Below the pieces are notes generated by a model. It did no database searches and was not told where the DNA came from. It saw nothing but the letters and a program-made list of their open reading frames with translations. Shown piece after piece: positions 13,950 through 24,648 of a DNA stretch of 64,000 bases. Both the position numbers and the translations under genes were made by a program. The stretch is from Saccharospirillum impatiens DSM 12546 (lineage in GTDB: Bacteria; Pseudomonadota; Gammaproteobacteria; Pseudomonadales; Natronospirillaceae). Location: assembly GCF_000423605.1 (NCBI RefSeq), contig NZ_AUIH01000024.1:1-64000 (forward strand). The letters run 5' to 3'. How positions within the stretch are numbered: the first letter of the stretch is position 1; each line of letters opens with the position of its first letter.

Positions 13950-15884
13950 CTACCCCCTGGCACGATAATCCCGATAAGCCTCCAGGGATTCCGGATTAGC
14001 CAGAGCCGTCAGGTTGGCGGGCTCTTCCCCGCGCAGTATCTGAGTGACGGCGAGTTCGACCTTTTTGCCGGAGCGGGTGTAGGGGATCGCCGGTACCTGG
14101 ACAATATCGGCCGGAACGTGTCGGGGGGTGGTGTTTTCACGGATGCGCTGGCGAATTCGACCTGCCAATGCCTTGTCCAGCTCCGCACCTTCCGGAAGTT
14201 GCACGAACAGGATGACTTTTACGTCTCCCTCCACCGCCTGGCCGACCACCAGTGAATCGGTTATCCCGGTCAGCGTTTCCACCTGACGATAGATCTCAGC
14301 GGTGCCAATACGCACGCCGCCCGGATTCAAAGTGGTATCGCTGCGCCCGTGAATCACCGCCTGACCGGCGTCATCAAACTCAATGAAATCACCGTGGGCC
14401 CAGACACCCTCAAAGCGCTCGAAGTACGCAGCGCGATAGCGCACGTTGCCAGGGTCGTTCCAGAAGCCGATCGGCATGCAAGGGGCCGGTTGTGTACACA
14501 CCAGTTCACCTCGCTCATTGACGACAGTCTCCCCGGCCTCGTTCCAGGCCTGCACATCCATGCCCAGGTTTGCGCCCTGAATCTTGCCACGCACCACTGG
14601 AGACCAGGGGTTACCGCCAACAAAGCAGGACACAATGTCGGTACCGCCTGAAATGGACTGCAGCATCAATTCCGGCTTCAACGCCGAATACACCCAATCG
14701 TAGTCTTCCGGAGCGAGTGGCGAGCCGGTCGAAAAAACCGTGGTCAGGGTACTCAGATCACTGGATTTACCAGGTTCAAGCCCTTGTTTGCGGCACGCAC
14801 TGAGATACTTGGCACTGGTGCCAAAATGGGTAATACCCAGTTTATCCGCCAGTTGCCAGAGTACATCGGACCGGGGGTACATGGGATTGCCATCGAACAA
14901 CACCAGCGTTGCGCCGGTCATAAGACCGGAAGCGAGCCAGTTCCACATCATCCACCCGGTGGTGGTGAAGTAGAAGAAGACGGAATCCCGCGACACGTCG
15001 CCATGTAGCCGCAATTCCTTGGCGTGTTGCAACAGGGTGCCACCGGCTCCGTGCACAATGCACTTGGGCTTACCGGTCGTTCCTGATGAGTAAAGAATAT
15101 ACAGGGGGTGATCAAACGGCAGCTCCAGTGCCGGAGCATCAGGCCAGTCACGTCCCACCAGATCCGTCCAGAGCCAGGCGCCGTCTATCGCATCAGCACT
15201 GGGCAGCGAATCAACCTGTATCCAGTTCTCTACCGTTGGCAACGCCGCCTTCAGGCGCTTTACAACCGAGGTGCGCTCAATGGCTTTGCCGCCATAACCA
15301 TACCCATTTCCGGCGATAACAACTCTGGGTTCGACCTGGCCGAACCGGTCGAGTACTCCTTCATAGCCGAAATCGGGAGACGCTGAGGTCCAGACCGCGC
15401 CGATGCGACTTGCGGCCAACATTCCGATGATCGCCTCTGGCGTATTCCCCAGATAAGCCGCCACCCGGTCGCCTGGTTGTACGCCACACTCATGCTGCAG
15501 AAAACCGGCCAGGCGAGCCACTGCCCGGCGCAGTTCGGCGTAGGAATAGCGGTGTTCCTGGCGGGTTTCGGAGATTGCAATCAGGGCAATGTCCGCATCG
15601 AGCCCAGCGTGTAAAAGGTTCGTGCTGAAATTCAACCGGGCTTCGGGAAACCAGCGCGCTCCAGGCATGGCATTGTCATCAAGTACAGACTCCCCCGGGC
15701 TCCCCTGCACTCCTGCAAAATCCCACAGCTCGCGCCAGAAAACTGCCAGGTTGTGTACCGACCACTGATGCAGTGTCCGATAATCATCGAATTTTGTCTG
15801 GTACTTATGTTCTAACTGCCCCGCAAATTGACCTAATTGAGAAGCGGCTTTCTGCTCGGCAGAGGGCGTAAATAGCACAGTCAT
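13950..15884 (-). CDS. Acetoacetyl-CoA synthetase
   Basis: 644-aa ANL-superfamily ligase: acetoacetate + ATP + CoA to acetoacetyl-CoA, AMP and PPi, feeding ketone bodies or polyhydroxybutyrate breakdown products into central metabolism. Seen: N-terminal acetyl-CoA-synthetase cap (FDDYRTLHQWSV, FWRELWDF), AMP motif YILYSSGTTGKPKCIVHG, hinge SDTTLNPGGVRIGTAEIYR, and C-terminal catalytic-lysine region YTRSGKKVELAV. The length fits the family (about 650). The ATG at 15884 gives the expected N-terminus; an upstream in-frame ATG at 15995 would add 37 unusual residues and lie before the predicted promoter. Monocistronic; plain acetyl-CoA synthetase is less likely given family-specific spacing. Confidence 0.88.
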   Translation of the reverse strand: MTVLFTPSAEQKAASQLGQFAGQLEHKYQTKFDDYRTLHQWSVHNLAVFWRELWDFAGVQGSPGESVLDDNAMPGARWFPEARLNFSTNLLHAGLDADIALIAISETRQEHRYSYAELRRAVARLAGFLQHECGVQPGDRVAAYLGNTPEAIIGMLAASRIGAVWTSASPDFGYEGVLDRFGQVEPRVVIAGNGYGYGGKAIERTSVVKRLKAALPTVENWIQVDSLPSADAIDGAWLWTDLVGRDWPDAPALELPFDHPLYILYSSGTTGKPKCIVHGAGGTLLQHAKELRLHGDVSRDSVFFYFTTTGWMMWNWLASGLMTGATLVLFDGNPMYPRSDVLWQLADKLGITHFGTSAKYLSACRKQGLEPGKSSDLSTLTTVFSTGSPLAPEDYDWVYSALKPELMLQSISGGTDIVSCFVGGNPWSPVVRGKIQGANLGMDVQAWNEAGETVVNERGELVCTQPAPCMPIGFWNDPGNVRYRAAYFERFEGVWAHGDFIEFDDAGQAVIHGRSDTTLNPGGVRIGTAEIYRQVETLTGITDSLVVGQAVEGDVKVILFVQLPEGAELDKALAGRIRQRIRENTTPRHVPADIVQVPAIPYTRSGKKVELAVTQILRGEEPANLTALANPESLEAYRDYRARG

Positions 15885-15905
15885 GGTTTGGCTCAGTCTG
15901 TTGTT

Positions 15906-15934
15906 TTTATAAGATGTGAGCCTACCGTTTTTAA
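15906..15934 (-). promoter_or_regulatory. Promoter candidate of the acetoacetyl-CoA synthetase gene
   Basis: Minus strand TTAAAA (15934-15929), 17-nt spacer, TATAAA (15911-15906), giving a leader of about 15 nt before the ATG at 15884. Confidence 0.45.
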
Positions 15935-16301
15935 CGCCATTGGCAATGTGCCGGATCAACGTCCTCGTTGATGGACTGTCCTGTTGTGCTTCCACCGTTT
16001 TTTACAGAAAAACTGCAGCCAGAGCCAACCTAAGCCTGGAGAGCTACCACATCGCTGTCATGAGTCAGACATTCGCCCTGAACAACCTTGAACCTTCCAA
16101 GAAGCACGAGGTTCGTCTGCTAAAGATCGTTAGATCGCAGGGATGCAATCTTCGAGGACCCAGGAAGGGGTTCACGACCTCCTTCAGCAGTCGTACCCAG
16201 TGCTTCGCTGGCAACCTAGCAATAATTGGCACCACAACGAATTGAAGACCGACTGTCTGACTCATGACACCCTGCTGACGCCACACAAACCACCCGCCCA
16301 C
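15935..16301. other. Intergenic region with no supported gene
   Basis: Between the acetoacetyl-CoA synthetase promoter and the terminator of the alpha operon. Open frames here have no ribosome binding site or recognisable product. Apart from short, unremarkable repeats I see nothing in it. Confidence 0.5.
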
Positions 16302-16327
16302 AAAAAAACCGCCCGAGGGCGGTTTTT
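16302..16327. terminator. Bidirectional terminator after rplQ
   Basis: ACCGCCC/GGGCGGT stem with an A-run on its left (16302-16308) and T-run on its right (16323-16327), so it works in both directions. On the minus strand it ends the long ribosomal protein block 30 nt past the rplQ stop. Confidence 0.85.
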
Positions 16328-16356
16328 GGGGTCTTTCCTTTAGCTTACAGCGGGGC

Positions 16357-16746
16357 TCAGGAAGCCTCGTCGACCACTTCACCGTCTACAGGACGGTCTA
16401 CCAGCTCAACGATCGCCATAGGCGCGTTATCACCGGCACGGAAGCCACACTTAAGCACGCGCAGGTATCCACCTGGGCGGGCCTGGTAGCGAGGACCCAA
16501 TTCATTAAACAGCTTACCAACAGCAACCGGAGAGCGCGTACGGTCGAACGCCAGACGACGGTTGGCCACGGAATCTTCCTTGGCCAGTGTAATCAGGGGT
16601 TCTGCGAAACGGCGCAGCTCTTTTGCCTTCGGCAAGGTCGTTCTGATCACTTCGTGCTCAAACAACGAATTGCACATGTTCTGGAACATGGCTTTGCGGT
16701 GAGCACTGGTACGGTTAAAGTGACGACCACTTTTACGATGACGCAT
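16357..16746 (-). CDS. rplQ: 50S ribosomal protein L17
   Basis: 129-aa large-subunit protein at the exit-tunnel side of the ribosome. Seen: N-terminus [17 protein letters not shown] typical of bacterial L17; the C-terminal tail is acidic ([10 protein letters not shown]). Last gene of the alpha operon, 30 nt after rpoA, followed by a strong terminator. Confidence 0.98.
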   Translation of the reverse strand: MRHRKSGRHFNRTSAHRKAMFQNMCNSLFEHEVIRTTLPKAKELRRFAEPLITLAKEDSVANRRLAFDRTRSPVAVGKLFNELGPRYQARPGGYLRVLKCGFRAGDNAPMAIVELVDRPVDGEVVDEAS

Positions 16747-16776
16747 TGTTACATTCCTTACCAGCCGGACATAAGG

Positions 16777-17778
16777 TTACGAAAGAACCTTATCGTCATT
16801 CTTCAAACTTGCAGGTGGCCAGTTCTCAAGGACCATGCCCAGAGAAAGACCCTTGGATGCCAGAACGTCTTTGATTTCAGTCAAAGACTTCTTGCCGAGG
16901 TTCGGCGTCTTCAGCAGTTCCACTTCGGTACGCTGGATCAGGTCACCGATGTAGTAGATATTCTCTGCTTTCAGACAGTTGGCCGAACGCACTGTCAGTT
17001 CCAGATCGTCAACCGGACGCAGCAGGATAGGATCGATCTTGTCTTCTTCCTTCTCCGGCTCGCTTTCAGCGTGATGATCCAGGTCAACAAAGGCCGCTAC
17101 CTGCTGTTGCAGAATAGTGGCTGCACGACGGATCGCTTCTTCAGGATCCAGAGTGCCCTTTGTTTCCAGCTCAATCACCAGCTTATCCAGGTCTGTACGT
17201 TGCTCTACACGCGCCGCATCGACGTTGTAGGCAACCCGAACGACCGGGCTGTAGGTAGCATCCAACTGCAGTCTACCGATGGGTTTACTCTCGTCTTCAC
17301 CACTGCTGCGGGATTCCGCAGGGACATAACCACGGCCAGTGGTTACACGCAGCGTCATGCTCACATCCGCATTGCTGCCCAGGTGGGCAATAATGTGATC
17401 CGGATTGGCGACTTCAACGCCATGGTCCAACTGAATATCGCCCGCTGTCAGGTTGCCTGCGCCTTTCTTCTTCAGCGTCAGGGTCACTTCTTCGCGGTCG
17501 AACAGTTTGACGGCGACGTCTTTCAGGTTGAGCAGGATTTCCTGTACGTCTTCCTGCACGCCCTCGATGGTGCTGTACTCGTGCAATACACCGTCGATCT
17601 CAACGTCGGTGATTGCGGCGCCTGGCATGGACGACAGCAGGATACGACGCAGCGCGTTGCCCAGAGTGTGACCAAAACCGCGCTCAAGCGGCTCGAGCGT
17701 GATCTTGGCCCGGTTGGCGCTGATTTCCTGCACATCGATATGACGTGGCGTCAAAAAGTCGTTGGCTGAACGCTGCAT
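16777..17778 (-). CDS. rpoA: RNA polymerase alpha subunit
   Basis: 333-aa subunit that dimerises to start core assembly and contacts activators and UP elements. Seen: N-terminal domain to about residue 235 ([20 protein letters not shown]), acidic linker, and C-terminal domain with [20 protein letters not shown], which keeps the Arg equal to E. coli Arg265 for DNA contact, and the NLGKKSL helix. Between rpsD and rplQ as in other gammaproteobacteria; 23 nt after rpsD. Confidence 0.99.
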   Translation of the reverse strand: MQRSANDFLTPRHIDVQEISANRAKITLEPLERGFGHTLGNALRRILLSSMPGAAITDVEIDGVLHEYSTIEGVQEDVQEILLNLKDVAVKLFDREEVTLTLKKKGAGNLTAGDIQLDHGVEVANPDHIIAHLGSNADVSMTLRVTTGRGYVPAESRSSGEDESKPIGRLQLDATYSPVVRVAYNVDAARVEQRTDLDKLVIELETKGTLDPEEAIRRAATILQQQVAAFVDLDHHAESEPEKEEDKIDPILLRPVDDLELTVRSANCLKAENIYYIGDLIQRTEVELLKTPNLGKKSLTEIKDVLASKGLSLGMVLENWPPASLKNDDKVLS

Positions 17779-17801
17779 AGATGCCCCTATTTGCAGTGAG
17801 A

Positions 17802-18422
17802 TTACTTGGAGTACAATTCCACGATCAGGTTTTCGTTGATTTCCTGACTCAGGTCAGCACGTTCGGGTTTGGACACGAACTTGCCTTCCATCTTCTTGGC
17901 ATCAACTTCTACCCAGGAGACAGGCGAACGCTGAGCAGAGATATCCAGCGAGCTTTGAATACGCAGCTGAGTCTTGCTCTTTTCGCGGATCGCCACGACG
18001 TCACCCGGTTGTACCTGGTAGGACGCAATGTTGACGGTTTCGCCGTTCACCAGAATGGCTTTGTGGGCAACCAGCTGACGAGATTCAGAGCGAGTCGCCC
18101 CAAAGCCCATGCGGTAAACCACGTTATCCAAACGAGTTTCAAGGAGTTGCAGCAAGTTTTCACCGGTTGCACCCTTCAAACGGGCAGCAGCTTTGTAGTA
18201 GTTACGGAACTGCTTCTCGAGAACGCCGTACATACGACGGACTTTCTGTTTCTCGCGCAGCTGAACGCCGTAATCAGACAAACGACCGCGACGTGCACCG
18301 TGTACACCAGGAACGGTTTCTGCTTTACATTTGGAGTCGAGTGAACGAACTCCGCTTTTCAGAAACAGATCTGTGCCTTCACGACGAGACAGCTTACACT
18401 TAGGACCAATATAACGTGCCAT
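17802..18422 (-). CDS. rpsD: 30S ribosomal protein S4
   Basis: 206-aa primary 16S rRNA binding protein, also the usual translational repressor of the alpha operon. Seen: [24 protein letters not shown] start and S4 RNA-binding domain ([24 protein letters not shown], about 94-117). Length equals E. coli S4. 18 nt after rpsK. Confidence 0.98.
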   Translation of the reverse strand: MARYIGPKCKLSRREGTDLFLKSGVRSLDSKCKAETVPGVHGARRGRLSDYGVQLREKQKVRRMYGVLEKQFRNYYKAAARLKGATGENLLQLLETRLDNVVYRMGFGATRSESRQLVAHKAILVNGETVNIASYQVQPGDVVAIREKSKTQLRIQSSLDISAQRSPVSWVEVDAKKMEGKFVSKPERADLSQEINENLIVELYSK

Positions 18423-18440
18423 TAAACTCTGTCTCCTTTA

Positions 18441-18833
18441 TTACACGCGGCGCTTCTTGGGCGGGCGGCAACCGTTGTGAGGGATGGGTGTCACATCGGT
18501 AATGTTGCTGATTCGATAGCCACACGCGTTCAATGCTCGTACCGCAGATTCGCGACCTGGACCGGGGCCTTTCACCTCGACATCCAGATTCTTCAGACCA
18601 TATTCCTGTGCTGCAACACCGGCTCGCTCAGCGGCGACCTGGGCTGCAAAAGGAGTGCTCTTACGAGATCCACGGAAACCGGAGCCACCGGAAGTTGCCC
18701 AGCTCAGGGCGTTTCCTTGGCGGTCCGTAATGGTCACAATGGTGTTGTTAAAGGACGCATGGATGTGCGCGATGCCATCAGCGACCTGCTTTTTCACCTT
18801 TTTGCGCGACCGGTTCGTACCTGGCTTTGCCAT
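18441..18833 (-). CDS. rpsK: 30S ribosomal protein S11
   Basis: 130-aa platform protein of the small subunit, partner of S7 near the mRNA exit. Seen: conserved [17 protein letters not shown] and C-terminal [12 protein letters not shown]. The start at 18833 (MAKPG) is set by AGGA 8 nt upstream; an in-frame ATG at 18851 lacks one. Codes between rpsM (74 nt gap) and rpsD. Confidence 0.98.
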   Translation of the reverse strand: MAKPGTNRSRKKVKKQVADGIAHIHASFNNTIVTITDRQGNALSWATSGGSGFRGSRKSTPFAAQVAAERAGVAAQEYGLKNLDVEVKGPGPGRESAVRALNACGYRISNITDVTPIPHNGCRPPKKRRV

Positions 18834-18907
18834 CTTCGATTTCCTATGCAAAAACTGTTATTAATACTTTGGTCAAAAGACCTGATTCAAGCGACCTTCA
18901 AACGCTA

Positions 18908-19264
18908 TTAGCGTTTAATAGGCTTCTTCGGACCTTTACGGGTGCGGGCGTTCGTCTTCGTACGCTGGCCACGCAAAGGCAGGTTACGACGGTGGCGGAT
19001 ACCACGGTAGCAACCCAGATCCATCAACCGCTTGATGTTCATCTGAATTTCACGACGCAAGTCACCTTCTACAGTGTACTTGCCGACTTCGTTACGAATC
19101 TCGTCCAGCTTCTCGTCGGACAAATCCTTCACTTTAGCCGTAGGTTCAACCCCAACCGATGTACAGATGGCATAAGCAGTGGTGCGACCGATACCATAGA
19201 TATAGGTCAGCGAGATCACCGCATGCTTGTTGTCAGGAATATTGACGCCTGCTATACGGGCCAT
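18908..19264 (-). CDS. rpsM: 30S ribosomal protein S13
   Basis: 118-aa head protein contacting the P-site tRNA and the B1 bridge to the large subunit. Seen: [30 protein letters not shown] and the basic C-terminus [17 protein letters not shown]. First gene after the alpha-operon promoter and structured leader. Confidence 0.98.
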   Translation of the reverse strand: MARIAGVNIPDNKHAVISLTYIYGIGRTTAYAICTSVGVEPTAKVKDLSDEKLDEIRNEVGKYTVEGDLRREIQMNIKRLMDLGCYRGIRHRRNLPLRGQRTKTNARTRKGPKKPIKR

Positions 19265-19288
19265 TCAACTTACTCCGTTATCAAACGT

Positions 19289-19335
19289 TTAATAGAGCCG
19301 TTGTGGCTCTATTAATGAACCCCCTATTTAAGGGG
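19289..19335 (-). promoter_or_regulatory. Alpha-operon leader, candidate S4 autoregulation site
   Basis: Between the predicted start site (about 19335) and rpsM, the minus strand forms CCCCT/AGGGG (19321-19335) and an 11-bp perfect stem TTAATAGAGCC/GGCTCTATTAA (19289-19315) directly before the ribosome binding site. The location matches the place where S4 represses rpsM in E. coli; a pseudoknot was not tested. Confidence 0.5.
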
Positions 19336-19341
19336 CGCGAG

Positions 19342-19370
19342 ATGATAGCGCCTGGGCTTTACAAAATCAA
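19342..19370 (-). promoter_or_regulatory. Sigma70-type promoter for the alpha operon
   Basis: Minus strand TTGATT (19370-19365), 17-nt spacer, TATCAT (19347-19342), with a GC-rich discriminator (CTCGCGCCCC) typical of growth-rate controlled genes. Lies in the 141-nt gap between rpmJ and rpsM. Confidence 0.7.
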
Positions 19371-19405
19371 GCCGTATTACCCTGGCGCTAACCAACCGAC
19401 TGCAA

Positions 19406-19519
19406 TTAACCCTGACGCTGTTTGTGCTTCGGATCCGTGCAGATCACACGAACAGCACCGTTACGGCGGATAATCTTGCAGTTACGGCAGATTTTCTTGA
19501 CTGACGCACGTACTTTCAT
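19406..19519 (-). CDS. rpmJ: 50S ribosomal protein L36
   Basis: 37-aa protein starting [15 protein letters not shown] and ending KHKQRQG. Cys11, Cys14, Cys27 and His33 form the zinc-ribbon set, so this is the zinc-binding form. 35 nt after secY, the normal end of the spc operon. Short enough to be missed by gene callers. Confidence 0.97.
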   Translation of the reverse strand: MKVRASVKKICRNCKIIRRNGAVRVICTDPKHKQRQG

Positions 19520-19554
19520 GCTTCACTCCAATAACTGGTAATCACTCAGTCTCT

Positions 19555-20871
19555 TCAGTTGTTGCCAATCGACTTCAGATTGGCCTTTTTCATCACTGAC
19601 GAATACTGGTGGGACATCAAGTGACTTTGCACCTGAGCCATAAAGTCCATCACAACCACCACCACGATCAACAGCGAGGTACCACCAAAGTAAAACGGAA
19701 CGTTGGCGGCTATCACCAGGGCCTGGGGCAGCAAGGACACAGCGGTAATGTACATCGCACCAAAGAACGTCAACCGTGCAGAAACCCCGTCAATATAACG
19801 GGAAGTCTGCTCACCTGGGCGAATGCCCGGTATAAATGCACCGGAACGCTTCAGGTTTTCAGCCACATCCTTCGGATTGAAGGTTACTGCTGTGTAGAAA
19901 TAGCAGAAGAAGACGACTGCGAATGCGAACAGCAGAATGTACAGCGGCTGACCCGGACTGAGCAGCAGAGCGATATCCTGCATCCAACCCATACCGTCGC
20001 CACTGCCAAACCAGTTACCCAGCGACGCTGGGAACAGCAAGAGACTGGACGCAAAGATAGGTGGAATCACGCCGGCCATGTTGATCTTCAGCGGTAAGTG
20101 ACTGCTTTGTGCCTGGAACACCTTACGACCTTGCTGACGCTTGGCGTAATTAATGGTGATCCGGCGCTGGCCACGCTCAATAAAGACAATGAACGCAACC
20201 ACAGCAACCGCTACCAAACCGATCAACAACAGAGCGATAATGCTGAGCTCACCCTGACGGGCACTCTCAAAGCTCTGACCGATCGCACCGGGCAAGCCCG
20301 CTACGATACCCGCGAAAATAAGCATGGAAATACCATTACCAATTCCGCGCTCGGTGATCTGCTCACCCAGCCACATCATGAACATGGTGCCGCAGGTCAA
20401 GGTGACCACAGCAACAAAGTAAAATGACGGACCAGTGTCGAACGCTATGTTCTGGCTGGCCAGACCTGCCGAAAGGGCGAAGGACTGGATAATTGCCAGC
20501 ACCAGCGTGCCGTATCGGGTGTACTGGCTCATCTTGCGACGGCCAGCTTCACCTTCCTTCTTGAGCTGTTCCAGATGGGGACTCACGACCGTCAGGAGCT
20601 GCATGATAATCGACGCGGAAATATACGGCATAATACCGAGTGCGAAGATACTCATACGTTCCAGTGCGCCACCGGAGAACATGTTGAACATGCTCAGGAT
20701 GGTGTCACGGTTACGCTCGAACAATGCAGACAGGCTGTCCGGGTTAATACCCGGAACAGGAATGTGTGCACCGATACGGTAGACCAGGAGCGCTAACAGG
20801 AGGAAGCGAAGGCGAGTCCAAAGCTCGCCCAGCCCTCCTTGCGACCCGGCCGGTAGTCCTTGTCTGGTCAT
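19555..20871 (-). CDS. secY: Preprotein translocase subunit SecY
   Basis: 438-aa core of the SecYEG channel in the inner membrane. Seen: ten hydrophobic segments, [17 protein letters not shown] near the N-terminus, the plug region following, and [11 protein letters not shown] in the cytoplasmic loop that meets SecA and ribosomes. 6 nt after rplO. Its partner SecE is encoded at 46.5 kb; secG is not in view. Confidence 0.98.
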   Translation of the reverse strand: MTRQGLPAGSQGGLGELWTRLRFLLLALLVYRIGAHIPVPGINPDSLSALFERNRDTILSMFNMFSGGALERMSIFALGIMPYISASIIMQLLTVVSPHLEQLKKEGEAGRRKMSQYTRYGTLVLAIIQSFALSAGLASQNIAFDTGPSFYFVAVVTLTCGTMFMMWLGEQITERGIGNGISMLIFAGIVAGLPGAIGQSFESARQGELSIIALLLIGLVAVAVVAFIVFIERGQRRITINYAKRQQGRKVFQAQSSHLPLKINMAGVIPPIFASSLLLFPASLGNWFGSGDGMGWMQDIALLLSPGQPLYILLFAFAVVFFCYFYTAVTFNPKDVAENLKRSGAFIPGIRPGEQTSRYIDGVSARLTFFGAMYITAVSLLPQALVIAANVPFYFGGTSLLIVVVVVMDFMAQVQSHLMSHQYSSVMKKANLKSIGNN

Positions 20872-20877
20872 GGAGAA

Positions 20878-21312
20878 TTATTCCTCTACCTTTCCGCCCG
20901 CAGCTTCAATGGCTGCCTTTGCACCCTTGGTAACTTTCAGACCCTTGACCGTTACGGCCTGGCTGATTTCACCGGACAGGATGACACGCGCGCGCTTGAT
21001 TTTTTCACCGATAATATCGGCTTTTTTCAACGCAGCCAGATCGACCACTTCGACACCGGCTTTCACCAGTTCGTGCAGGCGAATCTCGGCAACAAACGGC
21101 GCCTGGCGAGATGTAAAGCCAAACTTTGGCAAGCGACGCTGCAAAGGCATTTGACCGCCTTCAAAACCTGGCTTGACCGAACCGCCTGAACGGGACTTTT
21201 GACCCTTGTGACCACGGCCGCCGGTCTTACCCAGACCAGAACCGATACCACGGCCAACCCGCTTGGGAGCGGTGGTAGAACCCTCTGCAGGGCTCAATGT
21301 GTTCAGAAACAT
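20878..21312 (-). CDS. rplO: 50S ribosomal protein L15
   Basis: 144-aa late-assembly protein of the large subunit. Seen: [10 protein letters not shown] start and the Gly-rich [19 protein letters not shown] stretch. The ATG at 21312 follows GAGGGGTG at good spacing; an upstream ATG at 21321 overlaps that site. 5 nt after rpmD. Confidence 0.98.
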   Translation of the reverse strand: MFLNTLSPAEGSTTAPKRVGRGIGSGLGKTGGRGHKGQKSRSGGSVKPGFEGGQMPLQRRLPKFGFTSRQAPFVAEIRLHELVKAGVEVVDLAALKKADIIGEKIKRARVILSGEISQAVTVKGLKVTKGAKAAIEAAGGKVEE

Positions 21313-21317
21313 GATAC

Positions 21318-21506
21318 TCACCCCTCAACCACGCGAACCATATAGTTCACTTTGTTGATCATGCCACGAACGGAAGGTGTATCTTCCAGTTCGCGGACCT
21401 GGCCCACCTTCTTCAAACCCAGACCCTGGACACACAGTTTGTGCTTGGGCTGAGTCGCGATGGGGCTGCGGAACAGCTGAACCTTTAGTGTTTTCGCTTT
21501 AGCCAT
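21318..21506 (-). CDS. rpmD: 50S ribosomal protein L30
   Basis: 62-aa protein with the L30 pattern [26 protein letters not shown], cut here for length. Slightly longer than E. coli L30 (59). 5 nt after rpsE in the spc operon. Confidence 0.97.
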   Translation of the reverse strand: MAKAKTLKVQLFRSPIATQPKHKLCVQGLGLKKVGQVRELEDTPSVRGMINKVNYMVRVVEG

Positions 21507-21511
21507 GTCCG

Positions 21512-22018
21512 TTACTCCGTAATGTATTCGACGGACTTGCCACGCTTGGCAGCCACGTCTTCAGGAGAACGCATCTTGGCCAAACCGTTAACGGTTGCAC
21601 GTACGACGTTAACCGGGTTGGTCGAGCCGTAGCACTTGGCCAGTACGTTTTGTACACCGGCGACTTCCAGCACGGCACGCATCGCGCCGCCTGCAATAAC
21701 ACCGGTACCGTCTGAAGCAGGCTGCATGTATACCTTGGAAGCACCGTGACGGGCGTTAACCGGGTATTGCAACGTACCTTCAGTCAGCTGGACCTGGATC
21801 ATGTTGCGGCGGGCCGCATCCATCGCCTTCTGAATCGCGACAGGCACTTCACGCGCCTTGCCACGACCGAAGCCGACTTTGCCATTGCCATCACCAACAA
21901 CTGTCAGCGCAGTAAAACCGAAGATCCGGCCACCTTTCACCACTTTGGCGACTCGGTTTACCTGGACCAATTTTTCCTGCAGATCGCCGCCAGCTTGAGC
22001 TTGATCGTTATTTGCCAT
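21512..22018 (-). CDS. rpsE: 30S ribosomal protein S5
   Basis: 168-aa decoding-accuracy protein. Seen: N-terminal double-stranded-RNA-like domain with [19 protein letters not shown] (the loop where spectinomycin and ram changes occur, unaltered in form) and [14 protein letters not shown]. The ATG at 22018 is the one correctly placed from AAGGTG; GTG and ATG codons 3-9 nt earlier are too close. Confidence 0.98.
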   Translation of the reverse strand: MANNDQAQAGGDLQEKLVQVNRVAKVVKGGRIFGFTALTVVGDGNGKVGFGRGKAREVPVAIQKAMDAARRNMIQVQLTEGTLQYPVNARHGASKVYMQPASDGTGVIAGGAMRAVLEVAGVQNVLAKCYGSTNPVNVVRATVNGLAKMRSPEDVAAKRGKSVEYITE

Positions 22019-22028
22019 CATTCGCACC

Positions 22029-22379
22029 TTAGAATTTCAGGCCACCTTCACGGGCAGCGTCTGCCAAAGCCTTTACACGGCCATGGTATTTAAAACCAGA
22101 CCGGTCAAAAGCCACCTGTTCGATACCGGCTGCCTTGGCACGCTCTGCTATCAGAGAGCCTACCTTGATAGCGGCATCTACGTTACTCGTCGCGTCTTTA
22201 CGCAGCGATTCGTCCAGCGTTGACGCTGATGCAACCACTACGCTGCCATTTGGAGCGATGACTTGCGCGTAAATATGCTGGTTCGACCGGTTTACACACA
22301 GACGGTGCACGCCCAATTCGCGGATCTTGATGCGGCTGCGGCGAGCACGGCGTAAACGGGATACTTTCTTTTCGTTCAT
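22029..22379 (-). CDS. rplR: 50S ribosomal protein L18
   Basis: 116-aa 5S rRNA binding protein, with L5 and L25 part of the central protuberance. Seen: [30 protein letters not shown] and C-terminal [21 protein letters not shown]. 11 nt after rplF. Confidence 0.98.
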   Translation of the reverse strand: MNEKKVSRLRRARRSRIKIRELGVHRLCVNRSNQHIYAQVIAPNGSVVVASASTLDESLRKDATSNVDAAIKVGSLIAERAKAAGIEQVAFDRSGFKYHGRVKALADAAREGGLKF

Positions 22380-22390
22380 GACCTATGCCC

Positions 22391-22924
22391 TTATTTTTTC
22401 TTGGCTTCTTTACGACGGACGTATTCATCCGCGTACCGAACACCTTTGCCTTTATACGGTTCCGGCGGACGGAACGCGCGAATTTCTGCGGCGACCTGAC
22501 CCAGCTGCTGCTTATCGGCGCTTTTCAGCACGATTTCAGTATTGCTAGGGGTCTCGGCCGACACGCCTGCAGGCAGGGTGTAATCGATCGGATGGGAGAA
22601 GCCCAGTGTCAAATTAACGGAATTGCCGGATGCTTTCGCACGATAACCGACACCGTTCAGTTGCAGGCGCTTTTCAAAACCGGTGGTGACACCGACAACC
22701 ATGTTATTAACCAGTGCACGCATGGTGCCTGACATGGCATGCGCGATCTTGCCACCATCACGGGGAGCAAAGGTCAGCGTATTGCCGTCCTGCTTAATTT
22801 CTACAGAACCGTGCAGATTGGTTTCAAGAGCCGCACTACCGCCCTTGACAGAAATCTTGTCGCTAGCGAGCTTGACTTCCACACCTGCTGGAACCGTAAT
22901 AGGAGCGTTAGCTATTCGAGACAT
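22391..22924 (-). CDS. rplF: 50S ribosomal protein L6
   Basis: 177-aa protein of two repeated domains near the sarcin-ricin loop. Seen: [17 protein letters not shown] start and the signature [14 protein letters not shown] near the C-terminus. Length equals E. coli L6. 13 nt after rpsH. Confidence 0.98.
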   Translation of the reverse strand: MSRIANAPITVPAGVEVKLASDKISVKGGSAALETNLHGSVEIKQDGNTLTFAPRDGGKIAHAMSGTMRALVNNMVVGVTTGFEKRLQLNGVGYRAKASGNSVNLTLGFSHPIDYTLPAGVSAETPSNTEIVLKSADKQQLGQVAAEIRAFRPPEPYKGKGVRYADEYVRRKEAKKK

Positions 22925-22937
22925 CGTTCAACTCCCT

Positions 22938-23330
22938 TTAGAAGACTTCGCAGATGATTTCACCGCCCACACCCGCAGAACGGGCTGCGCGGTCGGTCAT
23001 AACGCCTTTGGATGTTGAAACGATGGCGATACCCAGCCCGCCAGATACCTTGGGAAGCTCATCGCAACCCTTGTACTGGCGCAGACCTGGACGTGAAACG
23101 CGCTTGATCGATTCAATCACCGGCTTGCCTTCAAAGTAACGCAAGGTGATATGCATTACCTTTTTGCCTTCGCCCTCAACAGAGAAGTCATCCACAAACC
23201 CTTCGTTCTTCAGCACGGTCGCAACGGCGATCTTTTGCTTGGAAGACGGCAGGGTAACAATGGCGTGACTGGACTGCTGAGCATTACGGATACGTGTGAA
23301 CATATCCGCAAGTGTGTCTTGCATGCTCAT
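22938..23330 (-). CDS. rpsH: 30S ribosomal protein S8
   Basis: 130-aa central-domain 16S rRNA binder, usually the spc-operon repressor. Seen: [18 protein letters not shown] and C-terminal [21 protein letters not shown]. Follows rpsN by 70 nt, the longest gap inside the spc operon here. Confidence 0.98.
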   Translation of the reverse strand: MSMQDTLADMFTRIRNAQQSSHAIVTLPSSKQKIAVATVLKNEGFVDDFSVEGEGKKVMHITLRYFEGKPVIESIKRVSRPGLRQYKGCDELPKVSGGLGIAIVSTSKGVMTDRAARSAGVGGEIICEVF

Positions 23331-23400
23331 TCAATATTACCTCTAAGTGTACAGCGAGTGCGGTAACCGGGGCGACATGCCCCGGTCCGGACCACTTTGC

Positions 23401-23706
23401 TTACCAACTTGACTTTTTCAAACCCGGAACATTGCCCAACATGGCTTGTTCACGCAGCTTGATACGTGACAGACCGAACTTGCGGTAAACCGCATGTGGA
23501 CGGCCGGTCAACTGACAGCGGCGCTGCAGTCTAACAGGACTTGCGTCTCTTGGCAGCTTTTGCAGCGATTGCTGTGCTTCCCAAACCTGTTCATCAGAAC
23601 TTCCAGAGTCCTTGATGATCGCTTTGAGCTTGGCACGCTTCTCAGCATACTTGGCGATGGTCTTGATGCGCTTGGCTTCACGCGCTTTCATACTTACTTT
23701 AGCCAT
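23401..23706 (-). CDS. rpsN: 30S ribosomal protein S14
   Basis: 101-aa head protein of the zinc-free long form. Seen: [20 protein letters not shown] and C-terminal LPRD...GLKKSSW order typical of proteobacteria; the CxxC pairs of the short zinc form are absent. 11 nt after rplE. Confidence 0.98.
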   Translation of the reverse strand: MAKVSMKAREAKRIKTIAKYAEKRAKLKAIIKDSGSSDEQVWEAQQSLQKLPRDASPVRLQRRCQLTGRPHAVYRKFGLSRIKLREQAMLGNVPGLKKSSW

Positions 23707-23717
23707 GACCGTTCCCC

Positions 23718-24257
23718 TTAACCTTTGAATGGGAAGGCCAGCGCCTTCAGCAGTGCGCGACCTTCGTCATTGGTGCGAGCGGTCGTGGTCACCGTAATGT
23801 CCAGACCACGCAGCTTATCCACCTTATCGTATTCGATTTCAGGGAAGATAATCTGCTCTTTCACGCCCATGCTGTAGTTACCACGCCCGTCGAATGATTT
23901 CGGGTTAATACCCCGAAAGTCACGCATACGCGGCAGTGAAATGTCGATCAGACGGTCCATAAATTCCCACATACGCTCACCGCGCAGTGTGACTTTACAA
24001 CCAATCGGCCAGTCTTCACGAACTTTAAAACCCGCGATGGACTTACGCGCCTTAGTGACCATGACCTTTTGGCCAGCGATCGCTTCAAGGTTCGCAACAG
24101 CATTGTCCATCTGCTTTTTGTCGCCGATAGCTTCGCCCACGCCCATGTTCAAGGTGATCTTGGTGACGCGCGGGATTTCCATGACGTTCTTGTACCCGAA
24201 CTCTTCTTGGAGTGCGGAGACAGCGTCAGATTTGTAGAGCTCTTTGAGTCTAGACAT
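23718..24257 (-). CDS. rplE: 50S ribosomal protein L5
   Basis: 179-aa 5S rRNA binding protein that contacts P-site tRNA. Seen: [18 protein letters not shown] and [20 protein letters not shown]. Length equals E. coli L5. 14 nt after rplX. Confidence 0.98.
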   Translation of the reverse strand: MSRLKELYKSDAVSALQEEFGYKNVMEIPRVTKITLNMGVGEAIGDKKQMDNAVANLEAIAGQKVMVTKARKSIAGFKVREDWPIGCKVTLRGERMWEFMDRLIDISLPRMRDFRGINPKSFDGRGNYSMGVKEQIIFPEIEYDKVDKLRGLDITVTTTARTNDEGRALLKALAFPFKG

Positions 24258-24271
24258 GTCGTATCCCGCCC

Positions 24272-24601
24272 TTATACACCAATTTCTTTCTTCGTGGACT
24301 TGAAGATGCGGACCTTGGTACCGTCTTCTTTGATCAAAAAGCCAACACGGTCGCCCTTGCTGGTTTCTGAGTTGAAGATCGCTACGTTGGAGGCCGCAAT
24401 CGGAGCCTCTTTCTCGACGATCCCGCCCTGGACACCCAGGTTCGGGTTCGGCTTGGTGTGCTTCTTCATCAGATTCACACCAGACACCACAAAACGCGGG
24501 CCTTTCTTGGCGTCGGTGATCACCTTGGTGATCTTGCCGCGCTTGCCTTTGTCTTTCCCGGCAATTACGACAACGTCGTCGCCACTTTTAAATTTGTTCA
24601 T
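24272..24601 (-). CDS. rplX: 50S ribosomal protein L24
   Basis: 109-aa assembly initiator protein with the KOW motif ([18 protein letters not shown], residues 10-27). A few residues longer than E. coli L24 (104). 47 nt after rplN. Confidence 0.97.
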   Translation of the reverse strand: MNKFKSGDDVVVIAGKDKGKRGKITKVITDAKKGPRFVVSGVNLMKKHTKPNPNLGVQGGIVEKEAPIAASNVAIFNSETSKGDRVGFLIKEDGTKVRIFKSTKKEIGV

Positions 24602-24648
24602 TTGCTACTCCACTTCCTGCTACCGTCCAGCAAGTAAGCCCAAAGGGC

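Noticed and set aside
16654..17769. Long plus-strand frame (371 codons) opposite rpoA
   Set aside because: Antisense shadow of the conserved rpoA gene; no ribosome binding site and protein of low-complexity shadow type.
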